Notes under the pieces: generated by a model
The model's input: only the letters and a program-made list of their open reading frames with translations
What the model was told of the DNA's origin: nothing
Database searches by the model: none
In this document: positions 31,407 to 41,205 of the stretch, one piece after another
Position numbering within the stretch: position 1 is the first letter of the stretch
Layout of the letters: the number at the start of each line of letters is the position of its first letter
Position numbers and translations under genes: made by a program
Assembly: GCA_014622685.1 (NCBI GenBank)
Contig: CP061275.1
Coordinates: 62,001 to 126,000 of the forward strand
Source of the DNA: Buchnera aphidicola (Pentalonia nigronervosa)
GTDB taxonomy: Bacteria > Pseudomonadota > Gammaproteobacteria > Enterobacterales > Enterobacteriaceae
Direction of reading: 5' to 3'
DNA length: 64,000 bases

Positions 31407-32663
31407 TTAAAACTCTTTTTTAAACCAATTATGAATATATCTAATCCAATCTTTAAAAAAAGAATCTTTACCTTTTTCATTTTTAATATTTTTATAGTAA
31501 TCTTTTCTGTAATGTAATAAACCAATTACTGTTGAATATGGCGTTTCAATTATATTTTCTGTTAAACCTGAAATATTTAATGGTTTAGCAATACGAACTG
31601 GTCTATGAAAAATTTTTTCTGCACATTCTGCTAAACAGGTGATTTTTGCACCTCCGCCGGTTATAACTATTCCTCTAGCTAACTGGCATTTTTTTCCTTC
31701 TAAATGTAGTTTTTTTTGTATATAGAGAATTCTGTCTTTAATTAAAAACATTAATTCAATATATCTTGCAGCAATTACTTCTATTAATGCATCTTGCTTA
31801 AAGATATTTTTTAGATGGTCATCCATATCAGAAAAATCAACATTTTTTTCTGTTCCTAAAGGCGGAATGGTTACAGCTCCATATTTTATTTTTATTTTTT
31901 CGGCGTTATGAAAAGATGTACTAAAAGCATATGAAATATCATTAGTTACAGCATTACCTGCGTATGGAATTACTTGACTATCTTGTATAGATCCATCGAT
32001 GTAAGTAGTAAAATCAACAGTACCCCCGCCTATGTCAATCATGCATACACCTAGATTGCATTCATCTTCAGTTAAAACTGCTTTACTGGACGCAAGTCCA
32101 GAAAAAATTACTTGATCCACTTTGACATGACATTTTTCTACTGCTTTAATCATATTTTTAGTAATGTTTTTATTACAAGTGATAAGATGAACTTTTACTT
32201 GCATACGTATTCCAGATAATCCTATTGGATTTTTTATACCAGATTGTTGATCAATAGAATAATCTTTTGGTATTACATGTAATATATGGTGTTCATGAGG
32301 TAATTTTACTGATTTCGCTGTATGAATAACATTGTCTAAATCATATGCAGTTACTTCTTCTTTTAATATTGGTACCATTCCTATTTCATTTTGACAGTTA
32401 ACATGTTGATTTGAAACTGATAAACATAAAGAAGAAATTTGACAGTTAGATGTGATTTCTGCTTTTTTAATAGATTTTTGAACACATTGTACTATTTCAT
32501 CTAAATTGTTAATGCAACCTTTTTCTATTCCTTTTGAAGAGCATACTCCAATTCCAATGACTTTAATTGTGTCATTTATCAATATTTCTCCTACTAAAGT
32601 AATTACCTTAGTAGTTCCAATTTCTAAACCTACTATTAACTTTTTTTCTATTGATTTAATCAT
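31407..32663 (-). CDS. ftsA: Cell division protein FtsA
   Basis: Actin-like ATPase that anchors FtsZ to the inner membrane. The 418 residues compare with 420 in E. coli. VGLEIGTTKVITLVGE starts the ATPase fold, CMIDIGGGTVDFTTY is the phosphate-2 loop, and GIVITGGGAKI is the adenosine motif. The C-terminal amphipathic membrane-targeting helix is visible (FFKDWIRYIHNWFKKEF). The gap to ddlB upstream is only 148 bases and contains no ftsQ. Confidence 0.97.
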   Translation of the reverse strand: MIKSIEKKLIVGLEIGTTKVITLVGEILINDTIKVIGIGVCSSKGIEKGCINNLDEIVQCVQKSIKKAEITSNCQISSLCLSVSNQHVNCQNEIGMVPILKEEVTAYDLDNVIHTAKSVKLPHEHHILHVIPKDYSIDQQSGIKNPIGLSGIRMQVKVHLITCNKNITKNMIKAVEKCHVKVDQVIFSGLASSKAVLTEDECNLGVCMIDIGGGTVDFTTYIDGSIQDSQVIPYAGNAVTNDISYAFSTSFHNAEKIKIKYGAVTIPPLGTEKNVDFSDMDDHLKNIFKQDALIEVIAARYIELMFLIKDRILYIQKKLHLEGKKCQLARGIVITGGGAKITCLAECAEKIFHRPVRIAKPLNISGLTENIIETPYSTVIGLLHYRKDYYKNIKNEKGKDSFFKDWIRYIHNWFKKEF

Positions 32664-32811
32664 GGTTCTTTTGATCCGTACTATATTTTCATTGTTTTTA
32701 TAAGAAAATACAATTTTTTATTTTTATGTTTATATTATTTTACAATTTAATACAGTCGGTATTTATATTTTTTATTTCTATTTTATAAAAACATAATTTT
32801 TAAGCAATGAA

Positions 32812-33732
32812 TTAATATGTCATTTTTAAAATATTTAATACGAGTTTATCAAATGATATTCCCACGGATTTTGCTGAAATTGGCAATAAACTACGATGAG
32901 TCATACCAGGTATGGTGTTAACTTCTAATAGGTAAAATTTTTTGTTTTCATGCAATATCACATCAATTCTGCCATATCCAGAACATCCTAGTATATTCCA
33001 TGCTGACATTACAATTTTCTTTAATCTCGTTTCTTGTTGTATATTTAATTTACTAGGACATGTATATTGAGTAGTATGAGACAAATATTTAGCATGATAA
33101 TCATAAAATTGATGCTTTGTAGAAACATGAACAGCCGGTAATATTTTATCTCCAAGAATAGGTACTGTGTATTCTTCGCCTGTTAAAAATTTTTCTATGA
33201 GCACGTAATTATCATAAAAAAAAGCAACATTAAGTGCATGGTCCAGATCTTCAATACTATTCACTCGTGTAATTCCGATACTAGAACCTTGACAATTTGG
33301 TTTTACTATAACAGGTAATCCTAATGTAACAATTTTTTTTCTTATTAAAGAAAAAGATGTAGTTTTTTTATAGTTTCTATGAAGATAAATATTCGGTGCT
33401 GTTAAAAGAGAATGCGATCTCCATAATTGTTTTGTTCTGAATTTATCCATAGATATTGCCGATGACATAATTTTGCTACCGGTATAAGGGATATTTAAAT
33501 ATTCTAATACTCCTTGAATACTACCATCTTCACCACCTTTTCCATGTAACATAATATATGCTGTATTAAATTTTTGTTTTTTTAAATGCATTATAGGAAA
33601 ATCACGAGTATCAATTGGATGTGCATTTAATCCAGATTTTAATAAACTTTTCAAAACACAAGATCCTGATATAATTGAAATGTTTCTTTCTGGCGAAGTG
33701 CCACCGAGTAACACTGCTATTTTTTTATTCAT
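32812..33732 (-). CDS. ddlB: D-alanine--D-alanine ligase
   Basis: ATP-grasp ligase that makes the D-Ala-D-Ala dipeptide used by MurF. The protein has 306 residues, as in E. coli DdlB. It begins [17 protein letters not shown], has the glycine-rich loop segment [13 protein letters not shown], and ends with the metal-binding [11 protein letters not shown]. Its ATG overlaps the murC TGA stop as ATGA (33732-33729), so translation is probably coupled to murC, whose own frame is broken at an A13 run. Confidence 0.97.
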   Translation of the reverse strand: MNKKIAVLLGGTSPERNISIISGSCVLKSLLKSGLNAHPIDTRDFPIMHLKKQKFNTAYIMLHGKGGEDGSIQGVLEYLNIPYTGSKIMSSAISMDKFRTKQLWRSHSLLTAPNIYLHRNYKKTTSFSLIRKKIVTLGLPVIVKPNCQGSSIGITRVNSIEDLDHALNVAFFYDNYVLIEKFLTGEEYTVPILGDKILPAVHVSTKHQFYDYHAKYLSHTTQYTCPSKLNIQQETRLKKIVMSAWNILGCSGYGRIDVILHENKKFYLLEVNTIPGMTHRSLLPISAKSVGISFDKLVLNILKMTY

Positions 33733-35185
33733 TTATTTAACTTTATATTTTTTTTGGAAAGCATTTTATAGACTATATTTTTTATATTTCCAGCGCCTTG
33801 TAATAAAACAATATCATTGTTTTGCAAAACTTTAATAAGTGTATCTAGTATTAAATTATGATTAGAAATTAATGTGATGTTGTGTAAATTAGTGAATGTT
33901 TTTATATCATGATATAATGAAAAACTGTTTGCGCCAGAAATGTGTTTTTCATTTGCGGAATATACATTTAGTATTAAAAGTATGTCGACTTGAGATAATA
34001 CGTTAATAAAATCGTTATATAAGTAATGCGTTCTTGTATATCTATGCGGTTGAAATATCATAATTAATTTTTTTTTTGGCCAACTAATTCGTATAGTTTT
34101 AATATTTTCAGATAATGCAGTAGGGTGATGACCATAATCATCTATTAACATAATATTTTTTTTATAAACATGATTTTTTTGAAACCATAATTTTCCAATT
34201 AAATCAAATCTTCTTTCTGTGCCTTGAAAATATTTTAATGTTTTAATGATTTTGTCATTTTTTACTCCTTGACTAATTGCAAGAGCAACAGCAGCAGCAG
34301 CATTTAATGCATTATGTTTACCTGGCATGTTTAACGTAATTTTCAAATGTAATTTATTTTGTATCACTAATGTAAAGTAAGAAAAAAAACCATTTTGTGT
34401 ATATTTTGTAATCCATACATCTGCATTTTTGTGAAATCCATATGTAATTACATTGCATGTGAGTATGTATGAAAAATCAAATAGAATACGATTATCTATG
34501 CATAGAATAGCTGTTCCAGAATATGGAATTTGTTTTAGAAAGACAAAAAATGTATTTTTAAGTTTTTCGAAATCACCATTGTAGTAATCCATATGATCGG
34601 ATTCAATATTAGTAACAATAGCTATTGATGGTTTTAAGAATAATAGAGATGCATCGCTTTCGTCTGCCTCTACGATAAAATATTGTGAAATACCCAAATG
34701 GGAGTATGATTTTACTGATTTTATTAATCCGCCATTTATGCAAGTTGGGCTTAATTTGCTATTTTTAAATATATCAAATATCATTGATGTAGTTGTAGTT
34801 TTTCCATGTGTACCTGAGATTGCAATTCCAAATTTAAATTGCATTAATAATGCAAGCATTTCTGCTCGAAGGAATATAGGAATTTTTTTTTTTTTGCAGC
34901 AATAAGTTCTTGATTTGTTTCTTTAATAGCGCTAGATTTTACAATATAATCAATATTATATATATTTTTTTTAGAGTGTTGAAAATATATAATTGCACCT
35001 TTATTAATTAGTTTTGTTGTATTCGAATTTTTTGATAAATCAGAACCAGTGATAGTATGTCCTAATTTGAGTAGAACTAAAGCTAATCCCCCCATCCCTG
35101 TTCCACCGATACCAATAAAATGAATTTTTTTTTGAGAGATAAAAAAATTGTTTGTTTTTGTTTTATGCATATTCATATTCTTCAT
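33729..35185 (-). CDS. murC: UDP-MurNAc--L-alanine ligase, frame broken at A13
   Basis: Cytosolic Mur ligase that adds L-Ala to UDP-MurNAc. Two overlapping frames make up the gene. The first (35185 to 34844) carries the nucleotide-binding [13 protein letters not shown] and the ITGSDLS segment. The second (34859 to 33729) carries the ATP loop [23 protein letters not shown] and [13 protein letters not shown]. The break lies in a run of 13 A on the coding strand (34883-34895). One more A gives [20 protein letters not shown], matching E. coli, and a 485-residue protein (E. coli 491). Both halves look conserved, so expression by polymerase slippage is plausible, but the gene may be dying. Either fragment alone should be inactive. 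Confidence 0.9.
34883..34895 (-). repeat. A13 tract in murC
   Basis: Thirteen T on the plus strand, so A13 in the murC message. It is the longest A run I noted inside a coding region and lies exactly where the two murC frames must join (needs +1 A). Confidence 0.8.
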
Positions 35186-35213
35186 TATTGATCATAATTA
35201 ATAAAACTTACTG

Positions 35214-36290
35214 TTAATTTATTTTATGTGTTTTAATCGTTTTATAAATTATTTCCGAAATTTTTTCTGTTGAATCTCTTATTCCAAGAGAATAAGCTTT
35301 TTTTGCCATGTCAAATAGTTTTTCTCGAGTTAAAGAATGTAATAATTTTACTATTAGTTCAGTATTAAATACTGATTGATTAATTATTTTTGCTGCACCA
35401 ATATTTTTTAAATTTTTTGCGTTTTTGTATTGCTGTTGATCTTTATGCGGATATGGCACAAAAATTGCTGCTAGTCCTACTACGGATATTTCACTTACTG
35501 TTAATGCTCCGGAACGACAAATAATTAAGTCTGCCCATTTATATGCAACAGCCATATCGTCTATGAAGTCAGTTATGCAATATACATTATTTACGCCAAG
35601 TTGACGATATCGCATTGTTATTTTTTTGAAATCGAGCGAACCTACTTGATGCCAAATAATAATTTTGTTTTTTAAAATTTTTGATACTTTTGGAAGTGTA
35701 TCATTTAATATACTAGCTCCTTGACTTCCTCCAACAACAAGTATCCTTAAAGGCCCTATTCTATTTTCAAATCGATATTTAGGACTAGGAATATTAATAA
35801 TATTTTTAAAAATAGGATTTCCGACTGTTTTTGCATCTTTTAATGTTCCTGAAAAAGCTTGCATATTTTTTGTAGATATTCTAGATAACCATTGATTAGT
35901 TAAACCTGGTACCTGATTTTGTTCATGTATGAGTAATGGAATTTGAGAACACCAAGCCGCTAATCCACCAGGTCCAGATACATAGCCTCCCATAGTTAAC
36001 GCAATATCTGGAGACCAGATTTTAATTATCTTTCGAATGTTATAAATAGCATTTATAACATTTATTGGCAAACATAAGATTGTTTTAAGAGTAGCATTAC
36101 GCAGTCCTTGAATATTAATAAAATTGATGTCAATACCATGTTTAGGAACTAATTTGGATTCTATACGATCTCGTGTTCCTATCCATTTTATGTTCCAACC
36201 TTTTTTAATTAAATGCATTGCAATTGCAAGACCAGGAAAAACGTGTCCTCCACTTCCTCCTGCAATAATTATAATTTTTTTTATCGTCAT
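35214..36290 (-). CDS. murG: Lipid II synthase MurG
   Basis: Membrane-associated glycosyltransferase that adds GlcNAc to lipid I to form lipid II. The 358 residues compare with 355 in E. coli. IIIIAGGSGGHVFPGLAIA is the N-terminal glycine-rich loop, VVGGSQGASILND the second, and ICRSGALTVSEI with PYPHKDQQQYKNA bind UDP-GlcNAc. Its ATG overlaps the ftsW stop as TAATG at 36290, so it is probably coupled to ftsW. The frame is intact. Confidence 0.97.
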   Translation of the reverse strand: MTIKKIIIIAGGSGGHVFPGLAIAMHLIKKGWNIKWIGTRDRIESKLVPKHGIDINFINIQGLRNATLKTILCLPINVINAIYNIRKIIKIWSPDIALTMGGYVSGPGGLAAWCSQIPLLIHEQNQVPGLTNQWLSRISTKNMQAFSGTLKDAKTVGNPIFKNIINIPSPKYRFENRIGPLRILVVGGSQGASILNDTLPKVSKILKNKIIIWHQVGSLDFKKITMRYRQLGVNNVYCITDFIDDMAVAYKWADLIICRSGALTVSEISVVGLAAIFVPYPHKDQQQYKNAKNLKNIGAAKIINQSVFNTELIVKLLHSLTREKLFDMAKKAYSLGIRDSTEKISEIIYKTIKTHKIN

Positions 36291-37464
36291 TATATTCCTT
36301 TAAAAAAAGCTTGTGATGTTTTTATTTTTATCTCAAAGTCAATTCTTAATAAAATTAAAATTGCTATTGAGTTGATAATTAAACTTGATCCTCCGTAACT
36401 TATTAAAGGCAACGTCAAACCTTTTACAGGTATAATACCAATTATACCGCTAATATTAATAGACGTTTGCAAAATGAACCACATACCGATAGAACAAGCT
36501 AAAAATCCTGAAAAAATTTCATGCTTTTTTAATGCTGTTTTTCCAATGTAAATAGCTCTTAAAGACAGTAGAAAAATCATTAATAGTGTGAAAAATGCGC
36601 CTATAAATCCTAATTCTTCACCTATAATTGAAAAAATAAAATCACTATGAGCATCTGGTAAATAATATAATTTTTGAATAGAGTTTCCCAATCCCTGTCC
36701 AAAAAAACTACCTCGCCCTAATGCGATTAATGATTGCGTGATTTGATAACCTGCACCGAAGGGATCATTCCATGGATGCCAAAAAGAAAGTATTCTTTTT
36801 ACACGATAAGGTTCAGTTAAAATTAATAGTATGATTGTTGCAATGCTACTAATAATGACTATGATAAATTGTTCTATTTTTATGCCAGAAATAAATAAAA
36901 TTGAAAGTATAGTAAAAAATACAACAATTATTGTTCCTAAATCAGGTTCTGCTAATAATAAAAAAGACTGTAAAATTATAACACTTATAGGTTTAAAAAC
37001 GCTCCAGAAATTATTTTGTACTTCACAATATTTTCGTGATAGATAATTAGATACATAAAAACATGACGATATTTTACATAATTCGGACGGTTGTATGTGA
37101 AAAAAACCTATATTTATCCATCTAAACGCACCATGATTAGCTTTTCCAAATATTAATACTACAATAAGCAAAAAAAATGAGATTATTAATATAACATGAC
37201 TATTTTTTTCCCAAAATACCATTGGTATCCGTAACAAAAAATAAGATAAAAAGAATATTACGCAAAAATAAAATATCTCTCTTTTAACAAAAAAAAATGG
37301 ATCGCAATATAATTTTTGTCCTATAGGAATTGACGTAGATGTTACCATAGTGAATCCTAATACTAACAAACCTAAAGTGAGCCATAGTAAAATGCGATCA
37401 TATAATACTATTGAGACATATTTTATATTATTTTCTTTTTTTTTATTCTAATTTTAGTATGCAT
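36290..37464 (-). CDS. ftsW: Septal glycan polymerase FtsW, frame broken near start
   Basis: SEDS-family lipid II polymerase of the divisome, with about ten membrane segments. Most of the protein is one frame ending at 36290, with AEPDLGTIIVVFF, PWNDPFGAGYQITQSL, EELGFIGAFF and GLTLPLISYGGSS. Its first in-frame start codon (TTG 37369) would cut off the first membrane segment, but homology continues upstream (LYDRILLWLTLGLLVLGF). No start codon serves that frame. An ATG at 37464 overlaps the murD stop as TAATG and reads MHTKIRIKK into a run of nine A (37436-37444). One more A joins it to the FtsW frame, giving about 391 residues (E. coli 414). I infer that this is the true start and that the gene carries a poly-A frameshift. 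Confidence 0.85.
37436..37444 (-). repeat. A9 tract in ftsW
   Basis: A9 on the coding strand, ten codons after the ATG at 37464. One extra A joins this start to the main FtsW frame. Confidence 0.7.
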
Positions 37465-38786
37465 TAAATTAAATCCCTGACGAATTGTATAAATTGATTA
37501 CCTCGTTCTTCAAAATTAGGAAATTGATCTAAACTACTACATCCAGGAGATAAAAGCACTGTGTCGCCAGACACAACTTTTTTAGAAATTAGAGAAACAG
37601 CTTGCTTTAAGGTTGGAGTATAAATAGATTTTTTTGAGTATATCTTTGAAAGATATATTCCATCTTTTCCAAAGCAGTATATTCTTACTTTCATATTTTT
37701 AAGATATTTTTTTAAAACATGAAAATTGGCATTTTTTTTATCTCCTCCTAACAGTAACCATATTGTTCCCTTTGATCTTAAACATGTTAGAGCTGCTTTA
37801 ACACTACTGACATTTGTAGATTTAGAATCGTTAATACAGCATATACCCTTGTGGGTGTTAATGATTTGAAGTCTATGCGGTAAACCTGAAAACGTACGTA
37901 TTATATCCATTGTATGACTTCTAGGAAAAGTCATGGAATCTGCAATAGCTAAAACAGCTAGTATATTTTGGTAGTTGTGCTGTCCATATAAAAGCATTTG
38001 ATTCGTGTTAATTATTTTTTTTCCTTTATTGCATAGAAATGTATTATTTTTATGGTGTAAAATGTAGTAATCACTTTTAATCGAACCGAAACTGATCCAC
38101 TGTTTTGATGTTTTAATTGGTATATCTAGTATATTAAAATTATTATTTATACAGATTTCAGCTTGTTTATAAATAGATAGTTTAATTTTTTTATATTCTT
38201 TAAATCCGTTTGGATACCTATTAATATGATCATGTGTAATATTTAAAATGACAGCTATTTTAGGTTTTAAACAAAACGTATGTTCAAGTTGAAAACTAGA
38301 TATCTCGATAACATGTAAATTAAATTTTTTTTCAAGCGTATCAAGTACTGGATATCCAATGTTTCCGCATAAAGATACGTTGTAACCTGCACGTTTAGCT
38401 ATTTTTTTTACTATGGTAGCTACCGTACTTTTCCCATTTGTTCCAGTTATTGCAATTATTGGTACTGTTACCTCTCTAGAAAATAATTCAATATCACTAA
38501 TGACGTTAATGCCCAGTTTTTTAGCTTGTTTTAAGATAGGTTTATTTGAGGAAATGCCAGGGCTAATAACAATTATATCCGATTCTAGAATCCATGTTTT
38601 TTTTAAATTTCCTACATGATATTTAATTTTTTTTGGAATAGTTTTTAAATAAATAGGGTGTGCAGATTCATCAATAATTTTTGGTGTAATCCCTTTTTTT
38701 AAAAAAAAATTGATACATGATATGCCTGTTAATCCCATACCTAAAATTAATATTTTTTTTCCAGAATAATTATACAAAATTAACAT
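37464..38786 (-). CDS. murD: UDP-MurNAc-L-Ala--D-glutamate ligase
   Basis: Mur ligase that adds D-Glu to UDP-MurNAc-L-Ala. The 440 residues compare with 438 in E. coli when started at the ATG at 38786. ILILGMGLTGISCINFF is the UDP-binding domain start, IAITGTNGKSTVATI the ATP loop, HVIEISSFQLE and HDHINRYPNG the central motifs, and INDSKSTNVSS the C-terminal one. An ATG at 38837 extends the frame but lies inside mraY. The start overlaps the mraY end by seven bases, and the stop overlaps the proposed ftsW ATG. The frame is intact. Confidence 0.96.
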   Translation of the reverse strand: MLILYNYSGKKILILGMGLTGISCINFFLKKGITPKIIDESAHPIYLKTIPKKIKYHVGNLKKTWILESDIIVISPGISSNKPILKQAKKLGINVISDIELFSREVTVPIIAITGTNGKSTVATIVKKIAKRAGYNVSLCGNIGYPVLDTLEKKFNLHVIEISSFQLEHTFCLKPKIAVILNITHDHINRYPNGFKEYKKIKLSIYKQAEICINNNFNILDIPIKTSKQWISFGSIKSDYYILHHKNNTFLCNKGKKIINTNQMLLYGQHNYQNILAVLAIADSMTFPRSHTMDIIRTFSGLPHRLQIINTHKGICCINDSKSTNVSSVKAALTCLRSKGTIWLLLGGDKKNANFHVLKKYLKNMKVRIYCFGKDGIYLSKIYSKKSIYTPTLKQAVSLISKKVVSGDTVLLSPGCSSLDQFPNFEERGNQFIQFVRDLI

Positions 38787-39853
38787 ATCCTTATTGATAT
38801 AAGGCCAATTAAAACTAACATCAGAGAAACAATCCAAAACCGAATTATGATCGTCGGTTCTAACATTCCTTTAATTTCATAATGATGATGAATTGGAGCC
38901 ATTTTAAATATTTTTTTTTTCAATAGTTGAAATGATATAATTTGTAATATAACAGAAAGAGCTTCAATAACAAAAATACCACCCATAATTATTAATAACA
39001 ATTCTTGATGTAATAATATAGTTATTGTACCTAATGCCCCTCCTAATGACAATGATCCAACATCGCCCATAAAAATTTTAGCTGGATATGCGTTAAACCA
39101 TAAAAAACCAAATCCTGATCCAATCATAGCTGAACATAATACAGTTAATTCAGCAGCGTTTTGTAAATAAATGATATTTAAATAATGAAGATTACTAATA
39201 TTTGAACTTAAAATCGATATTAACGCAAAAGAAGATGTTAGGAAAATTATTGGCATAATAGCTAAACCATCTAATCCATCTGTCAAATTAACTGCATTGC
39301 TTGTTCCGATGATAACAAAATAAGATAATAATATGTATAAATAAGGCGTTTTAAGCGTAATTGGATGAAAAAATGGTATGATGAATGTACTTGTAAAAAA
39401 GTTTGGATTATTAACATATATTACATATACTGTACCTAATGCGATTATAGATAAATAGATATATTTATGCAGTATTTTTAAACCTTGGCTATTATTATAT
39501 CGTATTTTGAGATAATCATCTATAAATCCTATTGAACCATATGCTATTAACACATTTATAACATACCAAATATTTGTATTACGTAAATCACAATATAGTA
39601 TTGTTGAGAATATTATAGAAAAAATAATAAGCAATCCACCCATAGTTGGAATGCGATTTTTAGTGAAATGTGTTTTTGGTCCATTTTGACGTATTGTTTG
39701 ATGGATTTTTAGATTATTTGAATAAGATATAAAATGTGGGACAATATACAAACTAGTAAAAAAGGATGTCAGTAAACTTAATATTGATCGGTATGGAATA
39801 TAAATTGAAATATTTAAATCAGTATGTAAGTATTTATTTAGTAAAAACAACAT
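38780..39853 (-). CDS. mraY: Phospho-MurNAc-pentapeptide transferase MraY
   Basis: Integral inner-membrane enzyme that links phospho-MurNAc-pentapeptide to undecaprenyl phosphate, forming lipid I. The 357 residues compare with 360 in E. coli. IPTMGGLLIIFS, GFIDDYLKIRYNNSQGL with its catalytic Asp pair, GTSNAVNLTDGLDGLAIMP, FMGDVGSLSLGGALG and APIHHHYEIKGM are all present, with about ten hydrophobic segments. I chose the ATG at 39853, preceded by GAGAA; a TTG six codons upstream is less likely. The repaired murF frame runs 20 bases into this gene, as expected for coupled dcw genes. Confidence 0.96.
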   Translation of the reverse strand: MLFLLNKYLHTDLNISIYIPYRSILSLLTSFFTSLYIVPHFISYSNNLKIHQTIRQNGPKTHFTKNRIPTMGGLLIIFSIIFSTILYCDLRNTNIWYVINVLIAYGSIGFIDDYLKIRYNNSQGLKILHKYIYLSIIALGTVYVIYVNNPNFFTSTFIIPFFHPITLKTPYLYILLSYFVIIGTSNAVNLTDGLDGLAIMPIIFLTSSFALISILSSNISNLHYLNIIYLQNAAELTVLCSAMIGSGFGFLWFNAYPAKIFMGDVGSLSLGGALGTITILLHQELLLIIMGGIFVIEALSVILQIISFQLLKKKIFKMAPIHHHYEIKGMLEPTIIIRFWIVSLMLVLIGLISIRIC

Positions 39854-41205
39854 TTTCTCGATTTGCCTCAATTAAACATTTGACAATGGTTTCCATATTT
39901 TGATCTCGAGAACCTTTTACAAGAATAGTAATTTTTTTTTTTGTAAAACAATTTCTTTTAAACTATTTTTTAATTGCGTTTTTTTTAAAAAATGATTTCC
40001 ATTAAAAAAGATTTTACTAATCTCATGACTGTTTTTGCCAATGCTAAAAATTTTATTAATTTTACATAAGTTGGCAGCATTACCTATCATTTTATGATAT
40101 AGGATACTATCTTTTCCTAGTTCTGCCATATCTCCTGTAACTAATATTTTGTATCCTGGCATTTTTTCTAGTATTTTCATAGCTGTAATCATAGATGCAA
40201 CATTAGAATTATAAGTATCGTTTATTAAAATTTTATTAGGTTGTAACTGAATTATTTCTAGTCGTCCAGAAGTTATAGATGTATTTGATAAACCAATTTT
40301 AATCGTATTTAATGGTATGCGAAGAGCATATGCTAGTGTACTTGCTGCCAAAGCATTAGAAACGTTTTGGTAACCTAAAAATGGTAAAAAAATATTTATT
40401 TTTTTATGTGGTGTATGCATTGTAAAAGATGTACCATGTATATTAATATTAATATTTTTTGCGAAAAAATCAGTTTTTTTTTAATAGAGAAATAAAGTAT
40501 AGTTTTATTTTTTATATATTTTTTCCATAACGAAATGTGATGATTGTCTAAGTTAACTACGACAGTACCATTAGATTGCATACCAGAAAAAATTTCTGAT
40601 TTTGCTTTAGATACGCCGATTAAAGATTTAAATCCTTTTAAATGAGCATAATGAATATTATTGATCAGTATTATATTTGGTTGACTAATGATGCTAGAAT
40701 ATAAAATTTCACCGGGCTTATTTGCTCCTAGTTCAACAACAGCATATTTATGTTTGTAAGTAAGTTGTAATAATGTAATTGCAACGCCAATATTATTATT
40801 ATTGTTGTTAATAGTGTGAATTGTACCTCCATGTTTTTGAAGTATTGATGCAGTCATATCTTTTACTGAAGTTTTTCCACATGAACCGGTAATCGCTACT
40901 ACTTTTACATTGGTTCTTTTTCGAATCCAAGCCGCAATTGAACCTAAAGCGATTAATGTGTTTTTTACTATAATAAAAGGAATAAAACATTTTATTTTTT
41001 TTTGCGTCAAAAACGCTAAACAACCATTTTTAATGGCGTTTTGGATAAACAAATGAGCATCAAATTTTTTTCCGATTAGTGGAATAAAAAGACAATTTGA
41101 GGCAATTTTTCTGCTATCAATAGAAATATTTTCTATTATGACATTATGTCCATATAATTTTCCGCTAACAACAGATGCAATTTTGGATAAAGATGTAGAA
41201 ATCAT
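39834..41205 (-). CDS. murF: UDP-MurNAc-tripeptide--D-Ala-D-Ala ligase, two poly-A frame breaks
   Basis: Mur ligase that adds D-Ala-D-Ala, completing the pentapeptide. Three frames are needed. 41205 to about 40480 carries MISTSLSKIASVVSG, AITGSCGKTSVKDM and VVELGANKPGEI. The middle frame to 39917 carries GYQNVSNALAAS and INDTYNSNVASM. The last piece has TILVKGSRDQNMETIV and stops at 39834. The joins are at A9 (40474-40482) and A11 (39932-39942), each needing +1 A. The repaired protein is 457 residues (E. coli 452). Its ATG overlaps the murE TGA as ATGA (41205-41202). With both breaks the middle frame alone cannot be active. Slippage would have to occur twice in one transcript. Confidence 0.9.
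39932..39942 (-). repeat. A11 tract, second murF frame break
   Basis: A11 on the coding strand. One more A joins LQKKK to ITILVKGSRD, which matches the conserved MurF C-terminus. Confidence 0.75.
40474..40482 (-). repeat. A9 tract, first murF frame break
   Basis: A9 on the coding strand. One more A joins YFSIKKK to TDFFAKNINI and the rest of MurF. Confidence 0.75.
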
